A stretch of DNA of 64,000 nt, taken from NCBI RefSeq assembly GCF_030272615.1, contig NC_081414.1, positions 912,277,009-912,341,008 on the forward strand, given 5' to 3'. This DNA is from Cryptomeria japonica. Lineage: Eukaryota; Streptophyta; Pinopsida; Cupressales; Cupressaceae. Positions 11,004 through 23,084 of this stretch are shown piece by piece. Made by a program: the position numbers and the translations under genes. The notes beneath the pieces were generated by a model. That model worked only from the letters and a program-made list of their open reading frames with translations, searched no databases and was not told the origin of the DNA. Position 1 is the stretch's first letter, and every line of letters begins with the position of its first letter.

Positions 11004-13337
11004 TGTAATGTCCCCTTTTTAGACTTGCAATAATTTAGTCCCGAGACATCAATTTCAAATTAAAATGAGAATGGTAATATATTAATAAACATAACTTTAT
11101 TAAAAATGAACACATTTCATTAAAATATTGAATTTAAAAAGAGTAGAACTTATCTTGGCACTCTCTCTGATTTACCCAAACAAAATTCTTCAACATGTTG
11201 TTGACTCCTCTTAAAAATTTATTAACCCTTTGGTAATATTGATTGCTTAAATCACAAACAAAGATTCCCAGATTCCTTGTAAAAGCTTAAGTGGTGTTGA
11301 AATTAAAAACACAATCAATATCTCCAAATATTAAAAGTGGGCCCCATTCTCCATAGTGGAGCTGCTTGATATATTAAAAGTGGGCCCCATTCCCCATAGT
11401 GGAGCTGCTGCTAAAAACACAAAAAAGTTGTGAAATCTTCAACCTTGATATATTAAAAGTGGGCCCCATTCCCCATAGTGAAGTTGCTGCTAAAAACAAA
11501 AAAATTGTGAAATCTTCAACCATTTCTGCAAATACTGTTGGAAGATTCTTTAATTATAATATTCTGAATAATTATTGGATGGACCCACAAAGCACTTTGG
11601 CAAGCTTCTTCTAATGTTAATAAACCTGAATTTTTGTTTTTGTCTTTTTCCTTAAATTTTGATATCTCTGTCAGCACAAAGGCCCCACATGGTATTTCTT
11701 CCTGTATAATAAAATATGGTGTCCTCCCTAACTGGTGACTTTGTTCCTTATGCAACCGATGGTATGCCCAAGGTAATTGTCCCCAAGGAGCGATCCAAAA
11801 ATTGCCTCCGGCTTTGCTATCTTCACGCCTTCCAAGTTGGAATTATGAAGATATAAATTACTTTGATGATGTCATTTTTTATTGGCCTTTGAGTGCTTGC
11901 GTTAATGGTGGTGCCTTCTTTAATTTTGAATGTGTTCTTTTTGCCATTGATTCTTGACTCGAGGTCAAATGCTCAGATTGAGCTATCCAATAAGATATAT
12001 AAAAGAGATACAAAATCCACCATGATCAATTGGGAGATTGTGAATGCTCTCTTATATCATGCAAATGATCACCAAAGGATATGTCTTATGCCTCTTCTCT
12101 TCTCTTACTAATAGCACCTTTTCATTATTGGTTAGATTTGTATTCTAATCGCACCTATTCACAATGTAATTGCTTAGCCTTCAAATTCAGATTGATTTGT
12201 CTTGATGCTTAGTCACACCCTCTTCCATTATGATTAACTCTCATACTAACAAGCGTTGTTTGTTAACTAATCATCTTTTCATACTGATTGTGCTTAATAA
12301 TTAATATTCTTAATTGCCCGTGTTTGTACTTAAGATTGGATAGCAATCCAATCATCATCGACGTGGAATTTGTTCATACCTCACGTGATGATAATAGTAA
12401 TCATCCTTAACTTCTTCAGAATCGGTATTGCACACAAATTTCTATCTTGATGAATTTGTTATTGAGAGATCCTTTAATACATTGTTATCATTGATGATGA
12501 ACCCATCACTAATTATTGGTAATGTTCCTTATAATGTCAATGACGTTCTAGATCGCTTAATCCTTGTCTGGCGGTGCTTCCTCATGGTGCGATAACCATC
12601 TTTGCTAAAGATTCGATTAATCTCCCCTTCGAGGTGTTAATTATCTCTCTATAATAATATTGACTATTGAATGATAACCACTAGCTAATAGTCAGTTTTG
12701 CACCAGCTTGGATATTGTTCTTTTTCATCGCAATGGATTCGTGCCATCATCATATTCAATCTTTGAAGTATTGTTATCACTCTCGACCTATGTTAGTCAT
12801 TGTCCATTAATTCCTAATGGATTTTGCTATTGATCCATCTCCCACCGAAGCTTGGTTCAGTCTTCTTCCTTTCGATAGTTATTGTGGTTCTATGATATAT
12901 TCCAGTCGCTATCTCATTCATTTTAAGTCGCTTAATGAATATTATATTTTATTATTATTATTTATTTATATTATTATATAAAAAATACATATATATATGT
13001 TTATTTATTTTTAATTTCGATTTTATCATTATTATTTATCATTAAATTGTGTTTTAAAGTGGGGACATTACAAAGTTAACCAAGATTCATATGTTCCATG
13101 GTCTTCCTACAATATAGAATGGACTGTGAAGGTTGTCAGTTGGGAACGTTACATTAAAATAAAACAATAATAATAAATAATAATCATAACAAATAATAAA
13201 TATTAATAATCATATATATAAGGAAAATCATGAAGTCTCATAAATGAGACGATTTTTCAATATTATTAAATGTTAATTTAATAAATGTTTTAATTATCGT
13301 ATTTATTTAATCCAATGTCCAAAGAGGGGTTATGACA
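11004..13337 (-). repeat. LARD 3' LTR (left copy)
   Basis: Near-identical to 14887-17228. On the minus strand it begins TGTCATAACCCC and ends GGGGACATTACA. It contains a short triplicated block (11328-11525) and a run of TTATTATT-rich DNA near 12940-13030. Short open frames in it occur in both LTR copies and have no recognisable product. The purine-rich tract AGGAAGGGCGGAC (minus strand, 13338-13350) beside it is the likely PPT. Confidence 0.88.
11328..11525. repeat. Tandem GTGGGCCCCATTC repeat in LARD LTR
   Basis: Three copies of a unit containing ATATTAAAAGTGGGCCCC and CCATAGTG(G/A)AG. The second and third also carry GTTGTGAAATCTTCAACC-type tails. The second LTR has the same array at 15211-15408, so it predates this insertion. 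Confidence 0.8.
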
Positions 13338-13802
13338 GTCCGCCCTTCCTGAATTTGCTTGTCCTCAAGCAAATGTTTATTCTAATTTCCTCAACCAAGT
13401 CATCTACCAACATGAGTTAAACAATACAGAACATATACATGGGAAACACGAAGCATACACATGGAAGGCACAAAGCATACACATGGAAAACACAAAGCAT
13501 ACATATATGCAAACACGGAGTATACATGTGAATACACACATTGTGAAATTTCCTTCTTGTTATGAGTAGAAACACAAATCAATACCAGCTTGATGCAAAA
13601 ACATAAACATTCAATCAAGTTTGTGATCTCAGGTAGAGTATTTAAGAATTTCAAATGGAGTAACTATAATGAGCCTGATTAGCCATATCGACAAAGAGGA
13701 TAGATAGCACAATGTTTGGATACTTCCCTCAAGTGTTAATTTAATGGACTGTGCTTAACTCCCTATTCGCCATTAATGAAAGAGAAAATATTTAGACACA
13801 AC

Positions 13803-14540
13803 GAGACGCCCGTAGCGCTTATCATGCCCAAGAGCGGTACACTCCCCCTTGGCCCAACTGATGGCAGATTTTTTAGTCATCCACAGCAGGTTGCCTACCT
13901 GACAGAGGCCTAGTTCCTGCTGACCTCATTGTTCTATCTCTCTCCCACACTAGTGGTGAAGTATACATCTATTATTTGTCAGTTTTCTTTAAGATTATAC
14001 TATTATCAATGAGATAATTCCATACTCATTCCCTAGTGAGACCAAGGAGAAGTAGGTGCAATAGGATGCCCATAGCGCTTATCAGGCCCAAGAGCGGTAC
14101 ACTCCCCCTTGGCCCAACTTGTGGCAGATTTTCGGTCATCCACAGTGGGTTGCCTACCTGACAGAGGCCTAGTTCTTGCTATCCCATAGCCCTATTCCCT
14201 TGTATCTTACTGGGTTTGGGTATGCAATTTATCCATTCATCATAATTTACCCATGGTTTCTTTATGGGACTAATCCTTGTGATCTTGAAATCACATTAAT
14301 AATGCAATTCAATACTGACTTGTAATTTCAATAAATATTTGTGTATGCATTAGCCTTCTCCATATTCAACTCCTCAGTGAGATCAAAGGATTTAGACGCA
14401 ATGAGACGCCCATAGCGCTTATCAGGCCCAAGAGTGGTTTACTCCCCCTTGGCCTCACTAATGGCAGACCTATAGTCGCCATAGCGGTGATGTAACTGAC
14501 AGAGGCCTAGTTTCTACTGACCTCATTGCTCTACCCCATT
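13803..14540 (-). repeat. Three dispersed about 130-bp repeats in LARD interior
   Basis: Copies at about 13803-13940, 14063-14200 and 14403-14540 share GACGCCCRTAGCGCTTATCA, then CCAAGAG(C/T)GGT, ACTCCCCCTTGGCC and TGACAGAGGCCTAGTT. In each, CCAAG and CTTGG flank a 16-nt loop, so a short hairpin is conserved. Unique AT-rich DNA lies between the copies. Confidence 0.75.
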
Positions 14541-14872
14541 TCCTCCCTAATGGTCCATATGGGATTTATGATTAATTTATTCAATTTAAATGCCAGCTTA
14601 TTTGTTATTATTTATTTTTTTTAATTTTTTTTTGTCATATATATATTAAGTATTTTAAATGCCACATGGATATGCCTAGTTATCCACTATTCTAATTTGA
14701 ATTACCCTGAAGTCATTCCCATTCAATATCTATTTTGGCTGATTATAATATATTTTAAATTCATCTTACGCGATGGAACCCTCGCTGCTTATCGGTCATG
14801 GTATTTGCCTCCGTTTATTGACTAGAATAATTTCGTTGATTCAATCTTACCCTACAGGATGGCAAGATCATT

Positions 14873-14884
14873 GCTCTGATACCA
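14873..14884 (-). other. LARD primer binding site (initiator Met tRNA)
   Basis: GCTCTGATACCA on the plus strand is the exact complement of TGGTATCAGAGC, the classic plant initiator-Met PBS. It is two bases from the right LTR and sets the minus orientation of the element. Confidence 0.88.
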
Positions 14885-14886
14885 TT

Positions 14887-17228
14887 TGTAATGTCCCCTT
14901 TTTAGACTTGCAATAATTTAATCCTGAGACATCAATTTCAAATTAAAATGAGAATGGTAATATATTAATAAACATAACTTTATTAAAAATGAACACATTT
15001 CATTAAAATATTGAATTTAAAAAGAGTAGAACTTATCTTGGCACTCTCTCTGATTTACCCAAACAAAATTCTTCAACATGTTGTTGACTCCTCTTAAAAA
15101 TTTATTAACCCTTTGGTAATATTGATTGCTTAAATCACAAACAAAGATTCCCAGATTCCTTGTAAAAGCTTAAGTGGTGTTGAAATTAAAAACACAATCA
15201 ATATCTCCAAATATTAAAAGTGGGCCCCATTCTCCATAGTGGAGCTGCTTGATATATTAAAAGTGGGCCCCATTCCCCATAGTGGAGCTGCTGCTAAAAA
15301 CACAAAAAAGTTGTGAAATCTTCAACCTTGATATATTAAAAGTGGGCCCCATTCCCCATAGTGAAGTTGCTGCTAAAAACAAAAAAATTGTGAAATCTTC
15401 AACCATTTCTGCAAATACTGTTGGAAGATTCTTTAATTATAATATTCTGAATAATTATTGGATGGACCCACAAAGCACTTTGGCAAGCTTCTTCTAATGT
15501 TAATAAACCTGAATTTTTGTTTTTGTCTTTTTCCTTAAATTTTGATATCTCTGTCAGCACAAAGGCCCCACATGGTATTTCTTCCTGTATAATAAAATAT
15601 GGTGTCCTCCCTAACTGGTGACTTTGTTCCTTATGCAACCGATGGTATTCCCAAGGTAATTGTCCCCAAGGAGCGATCCAAAAATCGCCTCCGGCTTTGC
15701 TATCTTCACGCCTTCCAAGTTGGAATTATGAAGATATAAATTACTTTGATGATGTCATTTTTTATTGGCCTTTGAGTGCTTGCGTTAATGGTGGTGCCTT
15801 CTTTAATTTTGAATGTGTTCTTTTTGCCATTGATTCTTGACTCGAGGTCAAATGCTCAGATTGAGCTATCCAATAAGATATATAAAAGAGATACAAAATC
15901 CACCATGATCAATTGGGAGATTGTGAATGCTCTCTTATATCGTGCAAATGATCGCCAAAGGATATGTCTTATGCCTCTTCTCTTCTCTTACTAATAGCAC
16001 CTTTTCATTATTGGTTAGATTTGTATTCTAATCGCACCTATTCACAATGTAATTGCTTAGCCTTCAAATTCAGATTGATTTGTCTTGATGCTTAGTCACA
16101 CCCTCTTCCATTATGATTAACTCTCATACTAACAAGCGTTGTTTGTTAACTAATCATCTTTTCATACTGATTGTGCTTAATAATTAATATTCTTAATTGC
16201 CCGTGTTTGTACTTAAGATTGGATAGCAATCCAATCATCATCGATGTGGAATTTGTTCATACCTCATGTGATGATAATAGTAATCATCCTTAACTTCTTC
16301 AGAATCGGTATTGCACACAAATTTCTATCCCGATGAATTTGTTATTGAGAGATCCTTTAATACATTGTTATCATTGATGATGAACCCATCACTAATTATT
16401 AGTAATGTTCCTTATAATGTCAATGACGTTCTAGATCGCTTAATCCTTGTCTGGCGGTGCTTCCTCATGGTGCGATAACCATCTTTGCTAAAGATTCGAT
16501 TAATCTCCCCTTTGAGGTGTTAGTTATCTCTCTATAATAATATTGACTATTGAATGATAACCAATAGCTAATAGTCAGTTTTCCACCAGCTTGGATATTG
16601 TTCTTTTTCATCGCAATGGATTCGTGCCATCATCATATTCAATCTTTGAAGTATTGTTATCACTCTCGACCTATGTTAGTCATTGTCCATTAATTCCTAA
16701 TGGATTTTGCTATTGATCCATCTCCCACCGAAGCTTGGTTCAGTCTTCTTCCTTTCGATAGTTATTGTGGTTCTATGATATATTCCAGTCGCTATCTCAT
16801 TCATTTTAAGTCGCTTAATGAATATTATATTTTATTATTATTATTTATTTATATTATTATATAAAAAATACATATATATATGTTTATTTATTTTTAATTT
16901 TGATTTTATCATTATTATTTATCATTAAATTGTGTTTTAAAGTGGGGACATTACAAAGTTAACCAAGATTCATATGTTCCATGGTCTTCCTACAATATAG
17001 AATGGACAACATGAATGTGAAGGTTGTCAGTTGAGAACGTTACATTAAAATAAAACAATAATAATAAATAATAATCATAACAAATAATAAATATTAATAA
17101 TCACATATTAAAGGAAAATCATGAAGTCTCATAAATGAGACGATTTTTCAATATTATTAAATGTTAATTTAATAAATGTTTTAATTATCGTATTTATTTA
17201 ATCCAATGTCCAAAGAGGGGTTATGACA
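14887..17228 (-). repeat. LARD 5' LTR (right copy)
   Basis: Partner of 11004-13337. It differs by scattered substitutions and an 8-bp extra segment near 17007 (AACATGAA). It ends TATGACA at 17228, followed by the second AAAGG. Confidence 0.88.
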
Positions 17229-17233
17229 AAAGG

Positions 17234-17826
17234 CTTGCCTAACAGTGGTCTTCGCATCTCAGAAGTTCCAACATTATATGCTAGCACACACCATTAAGCT
17301 AGTCGCAAAAATTGATCCTCTCAAATATCTACTCAGTAAGGCAGCTCTTACAGGCTGATTGGCTAAATGGGTCATGATTCTCAGTGAATTTGACATCCAA
17401 TACATAGAAAGACGAGCAATCAAAGGACAAGCAATTGCAGATCAGTTGGCTGAAGCACCGCTACCAGGAAAACACACCATGGAGATTGAATTTTTAGACA
17501 GGGACGTTCTTGCTCTTTCTACCAAACAATGGACCCTATACTTTGATGGATCCTGTACACAACATGGTTCAGGTGCTGGCATTCTGTTCATCACTCCTGA
17601 AGGACATACTATACCAAGATCATATAGGCTTATGTTTCCCTGCACAAATAATGTGGCTGAATATGAGGCATTGGTTATAGGTATCAAAATGGCCGTAGAA
17701 TGGAAAATCAGAGAGTTAAAAGTCTATGGAGACTCGCAACTGATCATACATCAAATCAACAACAACTATCAGACAAAGGATGACAAGCTACTACCCTACA
17801 AGCGAATGGTGGATGACTTCAAATAG
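17234..17826 (+). pseudogene. pol: End of first RNase H and second (archaeal-type) RNase H, element B
   Basis: Codons to about 17356 finish the RT-linked RNase H (ASQKFQHYMLAH, LKYLLSKAALTG); a TGA lies at 17356. From 17359 an independent RNase H has its acidic residues in place: YFDGS near 17540, AEYEAL near 17660 and GDSQL near 17730. The first domain lacks the usual Asp in LYISTTD, so the second would supply the activity. Two RNase H domains are a hallmark of Tat elements. TAG at 17824 ends the frame. Confidence 0.85.
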
Positions 17827-19281
17827 TATTTTGTACACATCACCTTCAAGCAAATACCAAGATTGAACAACAAAGTAGTCGATGCAATGGCTACTATCGC
17901 TTCACTACTACAAATTCTAGAGCAACAGAGTTGTTACGAGTTCCTAGTAGAGCAACTGTTCTCCCCCGCCTATGACCACTCTAAATCCCAGGTTATCTAT
18001 GCCTTGACTGGTTCAGATTCTTCGTTATATGGACAGATATATGACTACCTAAAGCACAATATCTTACCAATTGACCAATCCTGTAACCAAAAATGTAACT
18101 TTATCCGACAAGCTTCCCGTTACACCCTTACCACTGATACTTTGTATCGTCGAGGTCTAGATGGTACTCTTCTTCGTTGCCTTGATCGTAATGATTCTGA
18201 TTTTGCTTTACATGAGCTTCACGAAGGTATTTGTGGAACACATTCAAGTGGTACTACTCTTGCTAAAAAGCTTCTAAGGATGGGATACTACTGGCCTACA
18301 ATGGAGAAAGACTCATATCACTTCGCTAAGAAATGCCCTAAATGCCAGATCAATGGTAATTTGATACATGCACCAGCACAGGAACTGCAGCCATTTACAA
18401 CATCCTGGACCTTTTGGTCAGTGGGGACTAGACTTAGTGAGCAAAATTCATCCTTCATCTTCAAATGGACACAAGTTCATTATAACGGCAACGAAATACT
18501 TTACCAAATGGATGGAAGCAGTTCCCATGACCACAGTGACTGGGAAACAAATTGCCTCTTTTATCCTCAATTATCTGATCTGCATATATGGTATTCCAAG
18601 TTCAATCATCATAGATAATGGACAGTTTTTCAAAAATCAAGATGTCCAAGAACTATGTGAAAAATTCAAAATCCAACATAGGTTCTCTACACCATACTAC
18701 CCACAGGGAAATGGTCAAGCAGAAGCATCTAACAAGACAATCTTGAAAATCCTAAAGAAAACAATAAATGATGCAGGCAAAGATTGGCACGTCCAACTCA
18801 ATCCAGCACTTTGGGCATACAGAACTAGCATCCGCACACCTACAGGAGCAACACCATACTCATTGGTATATGGATCAGAAGCCATTTTACCCCTGGAGGT
18901 AGAAATCCCATCTCTCAGAGTCTCTTTGAAAGGCTTGATCCCAGATGAAGAGTATCGAGTTAATCGATTGCAAGAACTTGAACTATTAGATGAAAGACGT
19001 CAGCATGCTTATACTCATCTCAAAGCATATCAGCAATGCATGTGCAAGAGCTACAATCACAAGGTCATCCCATGCAACTTCAAAGTTGGTGACCTAGTCC
19101 TCAAAGAAAATCCAATAAATCAGCAAGATCGAGAAAAGAAAGAGAAATTTGAACCTAACTAGTTGGGTCCCTATGTTATCATATTGGTCTATGGATCAGG
19201 TGCCTATCAACTAACAACTTCAGAAGGAGATGTGCTCGACGAACCAACTAACAACATCCATCTAAAGAAGTACCACACTTA
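17827..19281 (+). pseudogene. pol: Integrase of element B
   Basis: Would insert the cDNA into the genome. The HHCC zinc module is visible (HELHEGICGTHSSG ... CPKCQ, about 18210-18350). All catalytic residues are visible: Asp in WGLDLV (18431), Asp in IIIDNGQ (18614) and Glu in GNGQAEAS (18722). A frameshift lies near 18400, between the zinc module and the core. A stop at 19159 precedes the C-terminal LGPYVI...YHT end at 19281. No chromodomain is seen, consistent with Tat. Confidence 0.88.
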
Positions 19282-20718
19282 AGTAACCTAGTGCACGGAA
19301 AAAGCCAAAATAAGCCAAAAAAAATTTAAAAAAATCACAAAATCCAGAAAAAGCAAAAATATAAAGTACAATAAAAACAAATGGTGAAAACCTGGTAAAC
19401 AGGCGCTCTTGTGAAAGAATGGCTCCTCCATCTATCTCCATACCATTTTATCCATCCAAACACTATCGGCCATCGCCCGACACTTAGCACATATCCATTC
19501 AGGACATACTTAGCGTAGTCACTATCCTAGTTTATCCATATATATACTCTTACCACAATCCACCATGGCTTGGAAATCACTGTACATATTCACATCAAGA
19601 GGCACACTCATCTAGGGGCATTCAGATCATCTAAATATTGCAAACATTCCAGACATCAAAGCTATTTGTAAAACTCAAAAGCATGACATCCAACAACCAA
19701 AAACTAGTCGTCATCACAAAACAAAACAAAACAATTCACAAAAATACCAAGGATGGATGATTTTCTGAAGTATTGGATGTTGCATTATAGCATAAAATCT
19801 TAACTAGTTTTGCATTTTGAACTTTTTCAATTATTGGATTCTCTTCCTTGTCTCACTAAATGCTTCAAAGCTAGAGATCATGAGGAACTTCCAATATTTT
19901 CTTAGTCTTCTGTCTGGGAGGCGATCACTTGTATTGTGTGAATACTTGCCTTGAGACGTGCTACATCGAATATCACTGAAGGCCTGATTCCACTTCACGC
20001 ATACAAATGATTTAATCTTGTCTGTTTACGCAATCTGCACTCAGGTCGTCCTGGTTCAATTATACTTTGACGCTTGTGCTATCTTGCAAAATCAAACATC
20101 ATGTAAATTTTTCTTAGGTCATTATGGTTCAATTATACCATTATGCTTGTATAAATTTTCAACATATCCTAAAACAAATCAATGCTCAATGATGATATCT
20201 ACAAAGAAAGCAAACAACATATGACTATATCGGATGGCAAATCCAGAATGAGGATGCTACCAAAAACATAGTTGCATTCATTTTACACTTAGTTGCATAT
20301 CATTTTAAAATATTTGCATATCATTTTAACATATTTGCATATCATTTTACATTTAGTTGCACATCAAATCATACATCTCATTTTCAAGATACATCTCACA
20401 ACATATAAAAGCATACATCCTGCATCATACATTATATCATACATTTAAAAACATTGCATCATCATAAACAAAATAACCCACATAACATGCATCCATATAA
20501 ACACCCCACATGATCAAAGAAAATGGTGCCGTATATATATATCTCAAAAATGATCAAAATGTACAAAATGTATCAACACTGTGTCCAGTACAAAGAATAC
20601 AATGATAAAAAATACAACAGAGACCCCGTCTCTGAAGTATGACTATCCCCGGATGGAGATGATCTGGCTCCAGATGTACCCACCCCTGGATCTCCAGGAA
20701 GGTCCTATCTCGGTGGTC
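19282..20718. other. Spacer between convergent pol and antisense gene, element B
   Basis: No credible gene. It is A-rich after the pol stop, then has direct repeats of GCATATCATTTTA (20290-20360) and CATACAT runs. It would be 3' untranslated sequence for both the sense pol transcript and the antisense PMD transcript. Confidence 0.5.
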
Positions 20719-22587
20719 CTATCTCGGTGGCCCTGTGACACCTCAGCTCTCAGACCGCGACCCAGTATCTCAAGATCGACTAGATCTCGACTGTGCAAAG
20801 ATCTGTAGTCGACGATCCCTGGGTACCGCCGTCTCATAGTGCTGCTGATAGTACTCTGCCTCCTAAGCTCTCAATGCTAGCTCTCTCAGGGTGTCTCTCA
20901 TCGGACCACCCGTCGCTGCTCTCTGCATACTGAATACCAGCTCCTCCGCTCACCCCCTCCGCTCTATCTCAGTGTCTCGCTCAGTAGTCAACTGCGCGAT
21001 CTGCCGCTGATATGTCAAAATCTATGCCTGCAGCTGCTGTACAGTCACCTGTAGGGTCCGGATCTACGCATCCTCAACATGTGTAGGGACCCGAACCCAT
21101 AGTGGTACCTGTGTCGGGGCAACCCCTCCAACCCTGCCTGTCCTCGGTGCTGGAGGTGGGAGCACATCTGTCCTCCTCCTTTGCACTGGTCACCTTTCCT
21201 CATCAGTCCCCCCCACTGCAGCTAGCACCTCCCCCACTCTCCCCTCTCCACCGGCTCCAATAGCCAATCACCCTCTCCTCCTGTCTATCACCCCCTGTCT
21301 CACTGCTCTCTCCACACCCCTATCTACTCTCCTCCCTCTACCTCCCCACCTCCCTCTGGCTCCTCTCCCTCGTCCATCTCCTCCATCCTCTCCATCATCA
21401 TCATCATCTCCCTCTCCCTCCTCATCGGAATCAAAAGCTAGCCTCATCTCCTCCGGATCCGATATCCTGGCCACCGCCCGCGCAACAAACAATCTGGCAA
21501 ACTCATCGGTCATGCCCACATCCAGAATCTCTAGGGCATAATCCCATATCTGCCCTGCCAACCCGACAAACTCCTCCATTGCCACTGCGCTATCAATGGT
21601 CGGACCCCAATCACCTATATCCTGCCTCCAACGTGCATATAGGCACGCTCCCTGTGGAATACCCTGCTGGTGCCCAAACTGTCTCAAAACTCGGGTCACC
21701 ACAAACCTCTCTATCACAAACGGGGTCCTCCCGATCAAGTATCTGGTCATAAAAACAAAAGGCATCTCCAACCCGTCCTCTGCCCACATCTCGCATCCTG
21801 TATACGGTCGCCAGGTGACCATATCTATATCATCGAGCACTCTCCTCCAATGCTCTAGTTTGCCCAGCTTGCGCTGGACAACTAGACCCCTGTATCCATA
21901 CGCATATGCGCACCCCACGGGCCTGTCTCTGTCTGCTAGTGGCCTCGCCGTTGGAATGTGCTCCCAACACCATACCTGTAACAGTGTCACGCCAGCTGAC
22001 AAACTATCGTAACCAAGGTATACCACCTCATGTAAGCCTCTGTACAGATGGGCCAACATAGCTGATTCCCATGAAAATCTCCGCCCCTATGTCACCATCT
22101 CCTCCAATACTAGCCCCCATCCCATAGAGAATCCCTTTGACCTACGATCAGGACAAAAGAATCCACCAATAAACCCTGCTAGTACAACTGGTAGGGGTGC
22201 GTAATCTAGGTCTAAGAACTCCTGCCACGGGATCTCATAACCACAGACTGTCTCATCGTGGAAGATACGGTGAAGAGCCTCTGTATCACCCTCCTTCGAC
22301 TGCTCATACGGTAGTAGTGCACCTACTACGGGAATCCGCAGGATCCTATAATAGTCCTCTGGTGTGACTGTCATCTCTCCAGTCGCAAAATGAAAGGTGT
22401 TTGTGTCACTATGCCACCTCTCTGCCAATGTTGTCAGTAGCCCCCGGTTCACAGTGAACCGAGGCATATCCAAAAGGGAGGTCAACCCACATCTCTCAAT
22501 AATGTCCAAATCAGCCTGGGTCAACCGTGGTATCAATGTCCACGGTCTCAGAAATCTATCTCGCGACTGCACCACACCCAATCGCTC
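20719..22587 (-). pseudogene. Antisense plant mobile domain (PMD) gene, exon 2
   Basis: On the minus strand this encodes about 620 residues. The N-terminal 350 match the plant mobile domain: LIPRLTQADLDIIERCGL, RFTVNRGLLTTLAERW, TFHFATGEMTVTPEDYY, DYAPLPVVLAGFIGGFF. PMD proteins are nuclear factors linked to TE silencing and are often carried by transposons (family knowledge). Then come an acidic DSDEEGEGDDDDDGED tract, an RG-rich basic tract and a predicted coiled coil (TLQVTVQQLQ..., QLTTERDTEIERR). A stop at 22087 is the only break in the PMD. A TGA at 21268, a frame change near 21210 and several TAG/TGA codons break the tail. The frame begins after a splice-acceptor-like site at 22588, with no in-frame ATG nearby. 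Confidence 0.85.
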
Positions 22588-22718
22588 CTATCAACAAAAA
22601 AAACAAATCCAATATCAGTTTCCACATCAAAACAAAGCTATCAAAATCAAACTCACATCAACAACATGAACCAATTTGCTCATCTACATCAAGTTCAAAA
22701 TCCTATCATTTCATATCA

Positions 22719-22884
22719 ACTTGTAAAGCAACTCAAGTTATCAAAAACCATATCAAAACTTGTAACACAACTCAAGTCTCCACAATCACATAAACTTGTA
22801 ACACAACTCAAGTTTCCCACCCATATCAGCTTGTAACACAACTCAAGTTTCCAACCCATATCAGCTTGTAACACAACTCAGGCT
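22719..22884 (-). repeat. Five about 35-bp repeats in the predicted intron
   Basis: Units built on ACTTGTAACACAACTCAAG with spacers ending in CATAT. The first (22719) is the most diverged; the middle three are close to identical in the core. The core is an imperfect inverted repeat (CTTG...CAAG). Confidence 0.75.
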
Positions 22885-23084
22885 TCACACATTGAACTTA
22901 AAATAGGGTACGCAAATAAATCATATTTTGATCAAAACACCACATTGATATCTATACATAACTTGAAATATCGCAAATCAAAACAAGTTATATCAACACT
23001 CATATTGGAAAAATCCATAAAATCATGACAGATAGACACAACAAATTTACAAACCACCTCATCTTGCAAAATTTTTCCAGATGC

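Larger units (their letters stand above)
13338..14886 (-). other. LARD internal region, non-coding
   Basis: No gag or pol similarity on either strand and no long credible frame. It contains a TTTGCTTGAGGACAAGCAAA palindrome (minus strand, about 13356-13375) near the PPT, a motif often found before the 3' LTR of plant gypsy elements, and three large imperfect repeats (13803-14540). Confidence 0.7.
11004..17228 (-). mobile_element. Non-autonomous large LTR element (LARD-like) inside pol of B
   Basis: Two direct repeats of 2334 and 2342 bp flank a 1549-bp internal region. The whole starts TGTAATG, ends TATGACA and is flanked by TSD AAAGG (10999-11003, 17229-17233). Orientation is minus: an exact 12-bp initiator-Met PBS complement lies beside the right repeat, and a purine-rich tract beside the left one. 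No gag or pol frame is present, so it must be mobilised in trans. The TSD plus element is 6230 bp, which accounts exactly for the change of pol frame across it. LTRs differ at roughly 20 sites plus an 8-bp indel, slightly less than those of B, as expected for a later insertion. Confidence 0.9.

Noticed and set aside
11399-12111. Short frames in the LARD LTR that recur at 15282-15994
   Set aside because: They are duplicated because LTRs are near-identical; products include translated tandem repeats and no domain.
13400-13654. 84-codon minus-strand frame in the LARD interior
   Set aside because: Made of short repeats (ACATGGAAAACACAAAGCAT-type); no gag or pol similarity.
21596-22012. 138-codon plus-strand frame opposite the PMD exon
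   Set aside because: Shadow of the PMD coding strand; the minus strand has the domain match.
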